64,000 bases of DNA, from the NCBI RefSeq assembly GCF_001695855.1, contig NZ_MBSS01000068.1, positions 124,001 through 188,000 of the forward strand. The letters run 5' to 3'. This DNA is from Ensifer sp. LC163 (GTDB lineage: Bacteria; Pseudomonadota; Alphaproteobacteria; Rhizobiales; Rhizobiaceae). Shown here piece by piece: positions 28,188 to 36,718 of the stretch. Position numbers and translations under genes: made by a program. The notes beneath the pieces are model-generated. The model was not told the DNA's origin and ran no database searches. It saw only the letters and a program-made list of their open reading frames with translations. Every line of letters starts with the position of its first letter. The stretch's first letter is position 1.

Positions 28188-29108
28188 TCACGACTGTGCC
28201 GAAAACAGGCCGCTCGGCCTGAAGGCGAGGATGAGCGCCATGACGACATAGATCAGCATCGAGGCCAGCGCCGCGCCGATCGTGGTCGCCTGCGACGCGG
28301 GCATGGCGAGCGCGAGCATCGAGGGAAGCAGGAAGCGGCCCATCGTGTCGACCACGCCGACGATCACGGCCCCGACGAGGGCGCCCTTGATCGAGCCGAT
28401 GCCGCCGATGACGATGACGACGAAAGCGAGGATGAGGACCGGTTCGCCCATTCCGACCTGCACCGACTGGAGCGCGCCGACCAGTGCGCCTGCAAGGCCT
28501 GCAAGTGCTGCGCCGAGTGCAAAGACGACCGTATAGAGGGTGCCGATGTCGACACCGAGCGCACCGATCATCTCGCGGTCGGATTCGCCAGCGCGAATGC
28601 GCATGCCGAGCCGGGTCCCGGAGATCAGCAGATAGAGGCCGACGGCCACGGCGATGCCGACGCCGATGATCGCCAGGCGATAGAGCTGATACTGGCCGCC
28701 GCCGGGCAGGGGAACCGCTCCCTGAAGCAAGGGCGGAATGTCGAGATAGAGCGGGAACGAACCGAAGAGCCAGCGCGCGCCTTCGGACAGGATCAGGATC
28801 AGTGCAAAGGTGGCGAGCACCTGATCGAGATGATCACGGTCGTAGAGCCTGCGGATGACGGCGACCTCTATGATCGCCCCGACACCGGCGGCGGCCGCGA
28901 GACTGGCAATCAGGCCGATCCAGAAGGAGCCGGTCGCGGCTGCGACCGTGGCGCAGGCGAAGGCGCCGATCATATAGAGCGAGCCATGGGCAAGGTTGAT
29001 CAGGCCCATGACGCCGAAAATCAGGGTCAGGCCGGCGGCCATCAAAAACAGCATCACACCGAGTTGAAGCCCGTTGAGCAGTTGTTCGATCAGGAGTGCG
29101 GTGAACAA
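28188..29108 (-). CDS. Branched-chain-type ABC transporter permease (LivH-like)
   Basis: This 306-residue permease has an N-terminus typical of LivH (LLIEQLLNGLQLGVMLFLMAAGLTLIFGVMGLINLAHGSLYM). The coupling loop TRLGMRIRAGESDREMIGALGVD and eight or so helices follow. The gap of about 93 nt from the upstream binding-protein gene has only weak secondary structure, unlike the other ABC operons in this window. Confidence 0.92.
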   Translation of the reverse strand: MFTALLIEQLLNGLQLGVMLFLMAAGLTLIFGVMGLINLAHGSLYMIGAFACATVAAATGSFWIGLIASLAAAAGVGAIIEVAVIRRLYDRDHLDQVLATFALILILSEGARWLFGSFPLYLDIPPLLQGAVPLPGGGQYQLYRLAIIGVGIAVAVGLYLLISGTRLGMRIRAGESDREMIGALGVDIGTLYTVVFALGAALAGLAGALVGALQSVQVGMGEPVLILAFVVIVIGGIGSIKGALVGAVIVGVVDTMGRFLLPSMLALAMPASQATTIGAALASMLIYVVMALILAFRPSGLFSAQS

Positions 29109-29201
29109 GGGACCGGTCCAAGCTTCATATCAGGAGGACATGGATCATCGACCGGATGCCGGCGTTGCAGCCGAACACCCGGTGACAACGTGTGCGAAAC
29201 G

Positions 29202-30341
29202 TTACATCCCGCACTTCTCGGCGTAGGCGTCCTTGTGATCTTCGAAGGCGGTCGCGATGATCCGGTTGGTCAGGGCGCCGTCGTCTTCCTTCACCACCTC
29301 GCGGACATAGATGTTCTGGATCGGGTGGTTGTTGTTGTTGAAGGCGAACTCACCGCGGACGGACTTGAAATCCGCCGCCTTGAGAGCCGTACGGAAGGCG
29401 TCCTTGTCCTTGACGCTCGCCTTCGAAAGCGCGGCGAGGATCAGGTTTGCCGTATCCCAGCTTTGCGCCGCGTAGATCGACGGAAGACGCTTGTACTCGG
29501 CCTTGAAGGCCTCGACGAACTTCTTGTTGGCCTCGTTGTCGAGGTCCTTGGACCAGGTCGCCGAGTTCTTGACGCCGAGCGCTGCGTCGCCGATCGCCGG
29601 CAGAACGTCCTGGCTGAAGGAGAAACCGGGACCCATGACCGGGATGCCGACGCCCGATTGGGCATATTGCTTCATGAAGGCGATGCCCATGCCGCCGGGA
29701 AGGAAGAAATAGACCGAGTCGGCGCCCGAAGCGCGGATCTGGGCGATCTCGGCAGCATAGTCCGTCTGGCCGACCTGCGTGTAGATCTCGCCGGCAAGGT
29801 CGCCCTTGTAATACCGCTTGAAGCCGGTCAACGCATCCTTCCCGGCCGGATAGTTGGGCGCCAGGATGAAGGCGTTCTTGTAGTCCTTGTTGGCGTACTG
29901 CCCCATCGCCTCATGGAAATTGTCGTTCTGATAGGCGACGTTGAAATAGTTCGGGTTGCAGTTCGCACCGGCAAGCGCCGAGGGACCGGCATTGGGCGAG
30001 AGATAGATCACATCCTGCGCGACCGTGTTCGGCACGACGGCCATCGCGAGGTTCGACCAGATGATCCCGGTCATGAGGTCGACCTTGTCGCCCTGGATCA
30101 TCTTCTCGGCGATCTGCACCGCAAGTTCCGGCTTCTGGGCATCGTCCTCGATCACCAGTTCCACGTCCTTGTTGCCCGATTGCTTGATCGCAAGCGTGAA
30201 TGCGTCGCGCATGTCGATGCCAAGACCGGCGCCGCCGCCCGAAAGCGTGGTGATGACACCGATCTTCACCGGCTCGGCGTGGGCAAGGCTCGACGTTGCA
30301 AGCGAGAGGCCAAGAAGGCTCGCTGCCAGAATGCGGTTCAT
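29202..30341 (-). CDS. HAAT-type ABC transporter substrate-binding protein
   Basis: This 379-residue periplasmic protein has a signal peptide (MNRILAASLLGLSLATSSLAHA) and a Peripla_BP_6 fold: VKIGVITTLSGGGAGLGIDMRDAFTLA, DLMTGIIWSNLAMAVVPN, FILAPNYPAGKDAL, GADSVYFFLPGG and YAAQSWDTANLILAAL. Related proteins in aromatic-degradation clusters bind aromatic acids. Encoded 41 nt downstream of tryptophan dioxygenase, it probably captures anthranilate, kynurenine or a related compound. The terminal CGM is unremarkable. Confidence 0.9.
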   Translation of the reverse strand: MNRILAASLLGLSLATSSLAHAEPVKIGVITTLSGGGAGLGIDMRDAFTLAIKQSGNKDVELVIEDDAQKPELAVQIAEKMIQGDKVDLMTGIIWSNLAMAVVPNTVAQDVIYLSPNAGPSALAGANCNPNYFNVAYQNDNFHEAMGQYANKDYKNAFILAPNYPAGKDALTGFKRYYKGDLAGEIYTQVGQTDYAAEIAQIRASGADSVYFFLPGGMGIAFMKQYAQSGVGIPVMGPGFSFSQDVLPAIGDAALGVKNSATWSKDLDNEANKKFVEAFKAEYKRLPSIYAAQSWDTANLILAALSKASVKDKDAFRTALKAADFKSVRGEFAFNNNNHPIQNIYVREVVKEDDGALTNRIIATAFEDHKDAYAEKCGM

Positions 30342-30382
30342 GCTGTTCTCCTCTTATGGGTTCCCTTTTAAATTGCGTTCTA

Positions 30383-31219
30383 TCAGAGACCTGTACGCAC
30401 ATGCCAGAGCTCGGGGAAGAGTTCCACTTCAAGCATCTTCTTGAGATAGGACGCGCCGGATGTTCCTCCGGTTCCGCGCTTCATGCCGATGATGCGTTCG
30501 ACGGTCGTGACGTGGTTGAAACGCCATCGGCGGAAGTAATCCTCGAAGTCGACCAATTTCTCGGCAAGCTCATAGAGCATCCAATAGCGCTCCGGATCAC
30601 GATAGACGGTCTGCCAGGCGGTGAAGACCTTGTCGCTTTCCTTGCGCGTTTCGCGCCAATCGGCCTTGTCGGCTTCCTCACCGACATCGAACCCGTTGCG
30701 CGCAAGAAGCCGGATCGCTTCGTCGTAGAGCGATGGCGCGGCCAGGATAGCCTCCAGCTTTTCCATGATGTCGGGGCGATGCGCGTGCGGTCCGAGCATG
30801 GCGACGTTGCGATTGCCGGCGAGGAATTCGATCGCCCGGTACTGCCACGACTGGAAGCCGGAGGATTGACCAAGCGACTCGCGGAACTGCGTGTATTCGC
30901 TCGGCGTCATCGTGCGGAGAACGTCCCAGGCGCTGTTCAACTGCTCGAAAATGCGCGCGACCCGCGTCAGCATCTTGAAGGCCGGTTCGAGCCGATCCTC
31001 GCGGATCGATCGCACCGCGGCGTAGATCTCGTGCAGAGCGAGCTTCATCCAAAGCTCAGAGGTCTGATGCTGAATGATGAACAGCATCTCGTCATGGGCA
31101 TTCGAGAGCGGCTCTTGTGCGTCGAGCACCTTCTCCAGCATGAGATAGTCGCTGTAGGACATGCGTCCCTTGAACGACATCTGGGCGCCTTCCTTCGAAG
31201 GATCGTATGAGCTGCTCAT
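30383..31219 (-). CDS. kynA: Tryptophan 2,3-dioxygenase
   Basis: This 278-residue heme dioxygenase opens the indole ring of L-tryptophan to N-formyl-L-kynurenine. It has the substrate-site [19 protein letters not shown] (H51), [18 protein letters not shown], the heme-ligand H236 in [15 protein letters not shown], and the GTGGTSG loop at 249-255. Length and motifs are those of bacterial KynA. The ATG at 31219 overlaps the region of the ligase stop (31222), so the two are tightly coupled. It is followed by the HAAT importer. Cotranscription of kynA with an anthranilate-CoA ligase links the first and fourth steps of the route. Confidence 0.96.
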   Translation of the reverse strand: MSSSYDPSKEGAQMSFKGRMSYSDYLMLEKVLDAQEPLSNAHDEMLFIIQHQTSELWMKLALHEIYAAVRSIREDRLEPAFKMLTRVARIFEQLNSAWDVLRTMTPSEYTQFRESLGQSSGFQSWQYRAIEFLAGNRNVAMLGPHAHRPDIMEKLEAILAAPSLYDEAIRLLARNGFDVGEEADKADWRETRKESDKVFTAWQTVYRDPERYWMLYELAEKLVDFEDYFRRWRFNHVTTVERIIGMKRGTGGTSGASYLKKMLEVELFPELWHVRTGL

Positions 31220-31221
31220 CT

Positions 31222-32841
31222 TCAGTTCTCCGACCGCAATCGGAACCGCTGGATCTTGCCTGTTGCCGTCTTCGGCAAGCAGTCCAGGAACTTTACCGAA
31301 CGCGGATATTTGTAGGGCGCGATCGTCGCCTTCACGTGGTCCTGCAAGCGCTTGACCGTCGCGTCGTCTGCCGACACGCCTGATGTCAGCACGACATAGG
31401 CCTCGACAATCTGGCCGCGCTCGGCGTCGGGTGCGCCGACCACGGCGCACTCCGCGACCTCAGGGTGCGAGATCAAGGCCGCCTCGACCTCGGGGCCGGC
31501 AATATTGTAGCCGGCGGTAATGATCATGTCGTCCGATCGGGCAGCGAAGTGGAAAAAGCCGTCCTCGTCCTGGTAGAAGGCATCGCCAGTCAGGTTCCAG
31601 CCGTTGCGGACATAGTCGCGCTGGCGGGCATCGGCCATGTAGCGGCAGCCGGTCGGACCGCGCACCGCAAGCCTGCCGATCGTGCCGCGGGGAACTTCGC
31701 GCATCTCGTCGTCGACGATCCTCGCCTCGTAGCCACTGACGGGCTTTCCGGTCGAGGCGGCCTTGCGGTCCTCGAAGCGGTTGGAAATGAAGATGTGCAG
31801 CATTTCGGTCGCGCCGATCCCGTCGAGGATCGGCTTCCCGGTTTTGTGCGTCCACTCCTCGAAGACCGGACCCGGCAGCGTTTCGCCCGCCGAGATCGCC
31901 ACCCGCAGGGATGAAAGGTCCGCACCGTTGTCCATCGCCTTCATCATTGCCCGATAGGCAGTCGGAGCGGTGAACGAGATCGTTGCTCTGTATGTCTCGA
32001 TGATCTCCACCATGTTTGCAGGCGTCGCATGCTCGAGGAGCGTTGCCGCCGCCCCGAAGCGCAAGGGGAAGATCGCAAGGCCGCCGAGACCAAAGGTAAA
32101 GGCAAGCGGCGGCGAGCCGACGAAGATATCGTCGGGTGTGACCCCCAGGACTTCTCTGGCATAGCCGTCTGCGATCATCATCAGATCGCGATGGAAGTGC
32201 ATGGTCGCCTTCGGGATCCCGGTCGTGCCCGAGGTGAAGCCGAGAAGCGCCACGTCGTCCCGTCCCGTTCGCACCGCCTCGAAGACGACCGACTTGTCGA
32301 GTGCGATCCGGTCGAGCTCGGCGTCGTGGTTCGCTGTCCCGTCGAAACTGACGACCTGTTTCAGGTAACGGCTGCCCTTTGCGCAGGCGGTCATCTCGTC
32401 CATCAGACGCGTGTCGCAGAGCGCCAGGCTGATCTCGGCCTTGTCGATGATCTTGGTCATCTCTCCGGCTCTGAGCATCGGCATGGTGTTGACGACGACG
32501 GCTCCGGCCTTGGTGGCCGCCAGCCAACAGGCGACCATGGCGGGGTTGTTGGCGGAGCGGATGAGCACGCGGTTGCCGGGCCTGACGCCGTAATTCTCGA
32601 CAAGCGCATGGGCCAGCCGGTTCGTCCAGTCGGACAGTTCCTTGTAGGTTCGGCGGCGACCGTTGCCGATCAGGGCGGTATGGTCGCCAAAACCCTTGGC
32701 GACCATGGCGTCCGTCAGTTCGACGGCGGCGTTGAGATGGTCCGGATAGTCGAAGCCTTCGAGAAGGAAGTCCGGCCATTCTTCCGGTGGTGGCAGATGG
32801 TCACGGGTGAACGTATCGACGTGCGAAGTCGGTCCAAGCAT
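31222..32841 (-). CDS. abmG: 2-aminobenzoate-CoA ligase
   Basis: This 539-residue AMP-forming acyl-CoA synthetase has the P-loop-like [21 protein letters not shown], the adenine motif [33 protein letters not shown] and the catalytic-lysine segment [33 protein letters not shown] at the N-terminus is typical of 2-aminobenzoate-CoA ligases. I chose the ATG at 32841 because similarity begins there and AAGGGA lies 11 nt upstream; an ATG at 32886 has no ribosome site. It activates anthranilate to 2-aminobenzoyl-CoA, the substrate of the abmA product encoded 12 kb away. It is first in the ligase-kynA-importer operon. Confidence 0.9.
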   Translation of the reverse strand: MLGPTSHVDTFTRDHLPPPEEWPDFLLEGFDYPDHLNAAVELTDAMVAKGFGDHTALIGNGRRRTYKELSDWTNRLAHALVENYGVRPGNRVLIRSANNPAMVACWLAATKAGAVVVNTMPMLRAGEMTKIIDKAEISLALCDTRLMDEMTACAKGSRYLKQVVSFDGTANHDAELDRIALDKSVVFEAVRTGRDDVALLGFTSGTTGIPKATMHFHRDLMMIADGYAREVLGVTPDDIFVGSPPLAFTFGLGGLAIFPLRFGAAATLLEHATPANMVEIIETYRATISFTAPTAYRAMMKAMDNGADLSSLRVAISAGETLPGPVFEEWTHKTGKPILDGIGATEMLHIFISNRFEDRKAASTGKPVSGYEARIVDDEMREVPRGTIGRLAVRGPTGCRYMADARQRDYVRNGWNLTGDAFYQDEDGFFHFAARSDDMIITAGYNIAGPEVEAALISHPEVAECAVVGAPDAERGQIVEAYVVLTSGVSADDATVKRLQDHVKATIAPYKYPRSVKFLDCLPKTATGKIQRFRLRSEN

Positions 32842-33172
32842 GTGGCGGCTGTTCCCTTGTTCAGTTCCTGCCTGTTGCTCAGGCATTTTCAAAGCCGGCT
32901 GAAAGTCTTGCGGTCGTGCGGATCCCTGCCGGTCAAGTCGGGCACGGGTATTCCTGCCGCACCGTTACCGACAGCGTGCGTCGTCGCGAGGGCGACGCCA
33001 ATGATTGTGATTGGCACAGCGAGACCTCCACTTCTCGGCTGAACATGGGGCAGCATCGCACCGGTCAAAAATTATTTCAAGCCTAAAGTTTTTTTTCGGA
33101 CGACGCATTGCGTTTCCCGGTGGGGCGGGCGATTGCTATGCCTGAGGAGACATCAGAGGGAGAATTGCATCG
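32842..33172. other. Divergent promoter region between the ligase operon and the hydrolase gene
   Basis: These 331 bp hold no credible gene. The region carries the second copy of the MarR-operator-like motif (33074-33099) and must contain the promoters of both divergent units. I see no convincing -35/-10 pair. Confidence 0.55.
33074..33099. promoter_or_regulatory. Putative MarR operator B (ligase/hydrolase divergent region)
   Basis: ATTTCAAGCCTAAAGTT followed by a T-run and CGG matches operator A (18990-19014) apart from two substitutions in the core 17 nt and a small difference in the T-run. It lies about 230 bp upstream of the ligase start and 74 bp upstream of the hydrolase start, so it could act on either. 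Confidence 0.5.
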
Positions 33173-34006
33173 ATGCTGGAACACCGCGTTTCCGACTGGA
33201 ACGACGCTTATGCCAACGGCTCGAACATCGCGCGCGGCGACCGCTGGCCGGAGGCGTGGGTCAAGCCCGCCGAAGCATTCCGCAACGCCCTCTCGGCAGC
33301 CGGGCGCGCGAAACTCGACCTTGCCTATGGCGAGCGCCCGAGAAACCGCATGGACCTCTTTCTCCCTCAAGGTTCGGCCAAGGGTCTGGTCGTCTTCGTA
33401 CACGGCGGATTCTGGCTGCAGCTCGACAAGAGCTTCTGGTCCGATCTGGCTGCCGGTGCGGTCGATAGCGGCTACGCCGTCGCCATGCCTTCCTACACGC
33501 TTTGCCCCGAAATTCGCATCGCAGGCATTGTCGAAGAAGTCGCGACAGCAATCACCGAGGCGGCGAAGCTGGTCGACGGGCCGCTGATGCTGACCGGCCA
33601 TTCGGCAGGCGGCCATCTCGTCAGCCGAATGATCACGGCGACCTCGCCGCTTTCGCCTGATGTGCAGGCGCGCATCCGCAACGTCGTCTCGATCTCGGGC
33701 GTGCATGACCTGCGCCCTATCATGTCGACCGCAATGAACGAGAGACTTGCGATCGATGAAGCCGAGGCGCTGTCGGAGAGCCCGGCGCTGCTGCGGCCGA
33801 TGCGAAATGCCCGCATCACCTGCTGGGCTGGCGGCGGCGAGCGCGCGGAATTCCTGCGCCAGAATGCACTGCTTGCCAATATCTGGACGGGACTGGGCGC
33901 GACAACGGCTGCGGTCATCGAACCGGATAGGCACCACTTTAGCGTCATTGATGGCCTTGTTGACGCCGGACATCCGTTGACGCGGACCCTGTTGTCAGGC
34001 TCGTGA
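33173..34006 (+). CDS. Alpha/beta hydrolase, probable kynurenine formamidase
   Basis: This 277-residue alpha/beta hydrolase has the oxyanion-hole motif HGGFW at residues 77-81, the nucleophile elbow GHSAGGH at 142-148 (S144), an Asp following HDLRPIM, and the catalytic His region DRHHFSVIDGL. HGG[FY]W with GHSAGGH is typical of the alpha/beta-fold arylformamidases that hydrolyse N-formylkynurenine to kynurenine; it is unrelated to the KynB cyclase fold. GAGGGAG precedes the ATG. It is divergent from the ligase-kynA operon, and no other formamidase gene is visible, so it fills the second step. An esterase of other specificity remains possible. Confidence 0.75.
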   Translation: MLEHRVSDWNDAYANGSNIARGDRWPEAWVKPAEAFRNALSAAGRAKLDLAYGERPRNRMDLFLPQGSAKGLVVFVHGGFWLQLDKSFWSDLAAGAVDSGYAVAMPSYTLCPEIRIAGIVEEVATAITEAAKLVDGPLMLTGHSAGGHLVSRMITATSPLSPDVQARIRNVVSISGVHDLRPIMSTAMNERLAIDEAEALSESPALLRPMRNARITCWAGGGERAEFLRQNALLANIWTGLGATTAAVIEPDRHHFSVIDGLVDAGHPLTRTLLSGS

Positions 34007-34410
34007 ACGATCTCCTGTCTGTGCAGGTGATCCGGCAATGTCAGGCTTCGCAGCCGCGGATTTGACTTGCAAGTCTGCCTTCAGGCAACGTGCGACGCCG
34101 GAGATCAGCGGCGCGATCACGACGATTGCGGCCAGACGCCATGGCGCCATGCCAATTCACCGTGAGTTCACGGCGAATTGCGACTTTGCGTGTGACGCAA
34201 CCGCATAATTCCTTAAATCGGAAACGATTTAAGGACAAAATTATGCAGCAACTCAAAATGTTACAGCGACCTTTGCGCGTCTAAATAGACGCGCGGCGCT
34301 GTAGCGCCACCGCTCGCCGGCTGTGTCCGAAATCGCTGGATATATGACATTTGAGACATTGACCTTTCGACCTACTATGGGGCTCCAGATGCAAGGGAAC
34401 GGAGTTTGCA
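34007..34410. other. Intergenic region holding RIME copy 3
   Basis: These 404 bp lie between the formamidase candidate and the SDR gene. RIME copy 3 occupies 34202-34303. A further inverted pair (AATTCACCGTGAGTTCACGGCGAATT, with arms AATTC/GAATT and CCGTGA/TCACGG) lies at about 34155-34180 and could be part of a transcript end. No gene is seen. Confidence 0.5.
34202..34303 (+). repeat. RIME-type intergenic element, copy 3
   Basis: This copy shares the two-palindrome architecture, nearly identical to copy 2 and in the same orientation. The first base of the outer arm differs (CGCATAATT). It marks the right edge of the tryptophan/anthranilate region. Confidence 0.85.
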
Positions 34411-35217
34411 ATGACCCACAATTCGAAAGGTACCGCGCTGATCACCGGCGCATCCTCAGGCATTGGCGCGATCTATGCCGATCGCCTGGCGCACAGGGGC
34501 TATGATCTCATCCTCGTGGCGCGCAATCGGGCGCGCCTCGACGAATTGGCCAAGCGCCTGACCGACGAGACCGGCCGCGCTGTCGAAGTCGTCGCGGCGG
34601 ACCTCGCAGACAAGGCGGATCTCCGGCTCGTGGAGAAACTGCTGCAGACCGACGCCAGCATCACCATATTGGTCAACAATGCGGGCATCGGCGCGACTGC
34701 CCCATTGCTGGCGTCCGATGTCGATAAGATGGAAGAGATGATCACGCTGAACGTCAACGCGCTGACGCGATTGACCTATGCAGCGGTTCCCGGCTTCGTA
34801 GCGCGTCGCACCGGCACGATCATCAACATCGCCTCTATCGTCGGTCTCGCACCAGAGGTACTGAACGGCGTGTACGGCGGGACCAAGGCCTTCGTCCTGG
34901 CCTTCACCTTGTCGCTCCACAAAGAACTAGCCGACAAGAACATCCGCATCCAGGCAGTGCTCCCGGGTGCGACGGCGACCGATTTCTGGGGTATTGCCGG
35001 TACGCCCCTCGAGCATGTGCCGAGCGAGATCGTGATGCCCGCCAAGGAAATGGTCAATGCCGCGCTGGTCGGCCTCGATCTGGGCGAGTTGGTCACTATT
35101 CCCTCGCTGCCGGACGCAGGCGATTGGGCGGCCTATGAAGCAGCGCGCCAGAAACTCATGCCGAACCTTTCCCTGAGCGTGCCCGCGGCCCGATATTGCG
35201 CCGGGCCAAGCGAATAA
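34411..35217 (+). CDS. Short-chain dehydrogenase/reductase (YqjQ/DltE-like)
   Basis: This 268-residue SDR has TGASSGIG at about residues 13-20, LVNNAGIGATAPL, INIASIVGLAP with the catalytic Ser, and YGGTKAFVLAFT with Tyr and Lys. After the active site the protein reads LPGATATDFW, typical of the SDR subgroup around YqjQ/DltE that acts on unknown alcohols or ketones. It is a single gene lying after RIME copy 3, outside the tryptophan cluster, and 330 bp before a GlxA-type regulator that may control it. No substrate can be assigned. Confidence 0.88.
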   Translation: MTHNSKGTALITGASSGIGAIYADRLAHRGYDLILVARNRARLDELAKRLTDETGRAVEVVAADLADKADLRLVEKLLQTDASITILVNNAGIGATAPLLASDVDKMEEMITLNVNALTRLTYAAVPGFVARRTGTIINIASIVGLAPEVLNGVYGGTKAFVLAFTLSLHKELADKNIRIQAVLPGATATDFWGIAGTPLEHVPSEIVMPAKEMVNAALVGLDLGELVTIPSLPDAGDWAAYEAARQKLMPNLSLSVPAARYCAGPSE

Positions 35218-35546
35218 AGCGGCGGCGGACCAGGAACAACGATGCGGCGTGTGTTCCCCGTGAGGCGCGCCGCTTCCCGAAGAGTAGGAACCGGCCCGAC
35301 CTTCTCAAGCGCATCATCGCAGCCCATGGAGGGCTTCGATCTGGGTAACGTCCACGTTGCATGAGAATGCGGAATTGGCCGGATCGTCAGTGAATTTCGT
35401 TTGGGTGGTCAGGGTCCTGTTGATGGGGGTCGGCATCATCCGTCCCCTGTGTCAGCCCGTGACCGGAGTGATCGAATTCCATATGCTGTGGGTATTTGTC
35501 TTGGCGCGAATGTGCTACATACAGCAATTCGGGACGGGATGTCGCC
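35218..35546. other. Intergenic region upstream of the GlxA-type regulator
   Basis: I see no gene, repeat or strong hairpin in these 329 bp. It presumably holds the promoter of the regulator gene. Confidence 0.5.
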
Positions 35547-36494
35547 ATGCACAAGATCGGTTTCGTCATATTTCCAAAATTCCAGCTCATGGGCTTCGCG
35601 GCGGTAACAGCCTTCGAGATGGCCAACCTCGAGTTCGAGGAACCTGTCTACGGTATCGAACTGCTCTCGGAGACCGGTGGCGAGATCAAGTCATCGGCTG
35701 GTTTCGGTGTCATCACCAAAGCCTTTGACGACACCGCCTATGACACGGTGATGTTTGGCGCAGGTTCGACCATTGAGCCGATGACGCCGGGACTGCTCGA
35801 ATTCGCGCGTCGGTCGCTGCAATCCTCGCGGCGCGTTGCCGCGCCCTGTACCGGCGCCTTCGTTCTGGCGGAATCGGGTTTGCTGGATGGACGTCGTGCG
35901 ACGACGCATTGGGCCTTTGCGCGCCAACTCCAGGAGCATTTCCCTGGCGTAAGGGTCGAGGAGGATCGCATCTTCATCGTCGACGGCAACGTTTGGACGT
36001 CTGCCGGAATGACAGCGAGCATCGACCTGGCCCTGGCGATGATCGAGAAGGACCATGGTCAGGACGTCGCCCGCTCCGTCGCGCGCAAGTTGGTGGTCTA
36101 TCATCGGCGTGCCGGCGGGCAATCGCAGTTCTCCGCATTGCTCGACCTGGAGCCCAAGTCAGACCGGATTCAGAGATCGATCGAATACGCCAAGGCCAAT
36201 CTGCGCAGCCTGTTGTCAGTGGAACAGTTGGCGGATGCAGCAGGGCTGAGTGCGCGTCAGTTCAGCAGAGCCTTCCGAGGCGAGACGGGACAGTCACCGG
36301 CCAAGGCCGTGGAGCATCTTCGCGTCGAGGCGGCACGGATGATGATGGAGCAAGGTCGCCACTCCATGGATGTGATCGCAGAGGAAACCGGCTTTGCCGA
36401 TCGTGATCGCATGCGTCGCGCTTTTCTTCGCACGCTCGGACAGCCACCCCAGACCATTCGGCGAAATGCCCGTGAAAGTGTGTCTCCGCCATGA
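35547..36494 (+). CDS. GlxA-family (DJ-1/PfpI + AraC) transcriptional regulator
   Basis: This 315-residue regulator has an N-terminal DJ-1/PfpI class I amidotransferase-like sensor domain (residues 1-190) with the nucleophile-elbow Cys C101 in VAAPCTGAFVLAESGLLDGRRATTHW. A C-terminal AraC double helix-turn-helix follows (about 215-310: LLSVEQLADAAGLSARQFSRAFRGETGQSPAKAVEHLRVEAARMM and DVIAEETGFADRDRMRRAF). The ATG at 35547 starts the DJ-1 strand HKIGFVIFP; a longer in-frame start is unconserved. It probably activates the upstream SDR gene or a distant target. The effector is unknown. Confidence 0.9.
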   Translation: MHKIGFVIFPKFQLMGFAAVTAFEMANLEFEEPVYGIELLSETGGEIKSSAGFGVITKAFDDTAYDTVMFGAGSTIEPMTPGLLEFARRSLQSSRRVAAPCTGAFVLAESGLLDGRRATTHWAFARQLQEHFPGVRVEEDRIFIVDGNVWTSAGMTASIDLALAMIEKDHGQDVARSVARKLVVYHRRAGGQSQFSALLDLEPKSDRIQRSIEYAKANLRSLLSVEQLADAAGLSARQFSRAFRGETGQSPAKAVEHLRVEAARMMMEQGRHSMDVIAEETGFADRDRMRRAFLRTLGQPPQTIRRNARESVSPP

Positions 36495-36718
36495 ATGGCC
36501 GGGCCGTCAGCGGGGGACGACATTGCTCAGCGGAGCCCGAGGTGCCGGCGTAGCGGAGAAAATTGAACGCCCCTGTCCATGGTGCACGAAGCCGCCGCCA
36601 TCAACAGGACGGCGCGGTCTCGGACTTCAGGCGAAACCTTGCTCCTCGTCTTGCTCATATCGGCTCCACTTTCTCATGACTTGGAGCCTCCGCCAAACCC
36701 GCTGCGGTTCAATATCAC

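Noticed and set aside
28107-30371. A 754-codon plus-strand open frame across livM, livH and the binding-protein gene
   Set aside because: It spans three real minus-strand genes and has a low-complexity charged composition.
33088-33096. Run of eight T residues as a rho-independent terminator
   Set aside because: No GC-rich stem precedes it on either strand; it is part of the operator-like motif.
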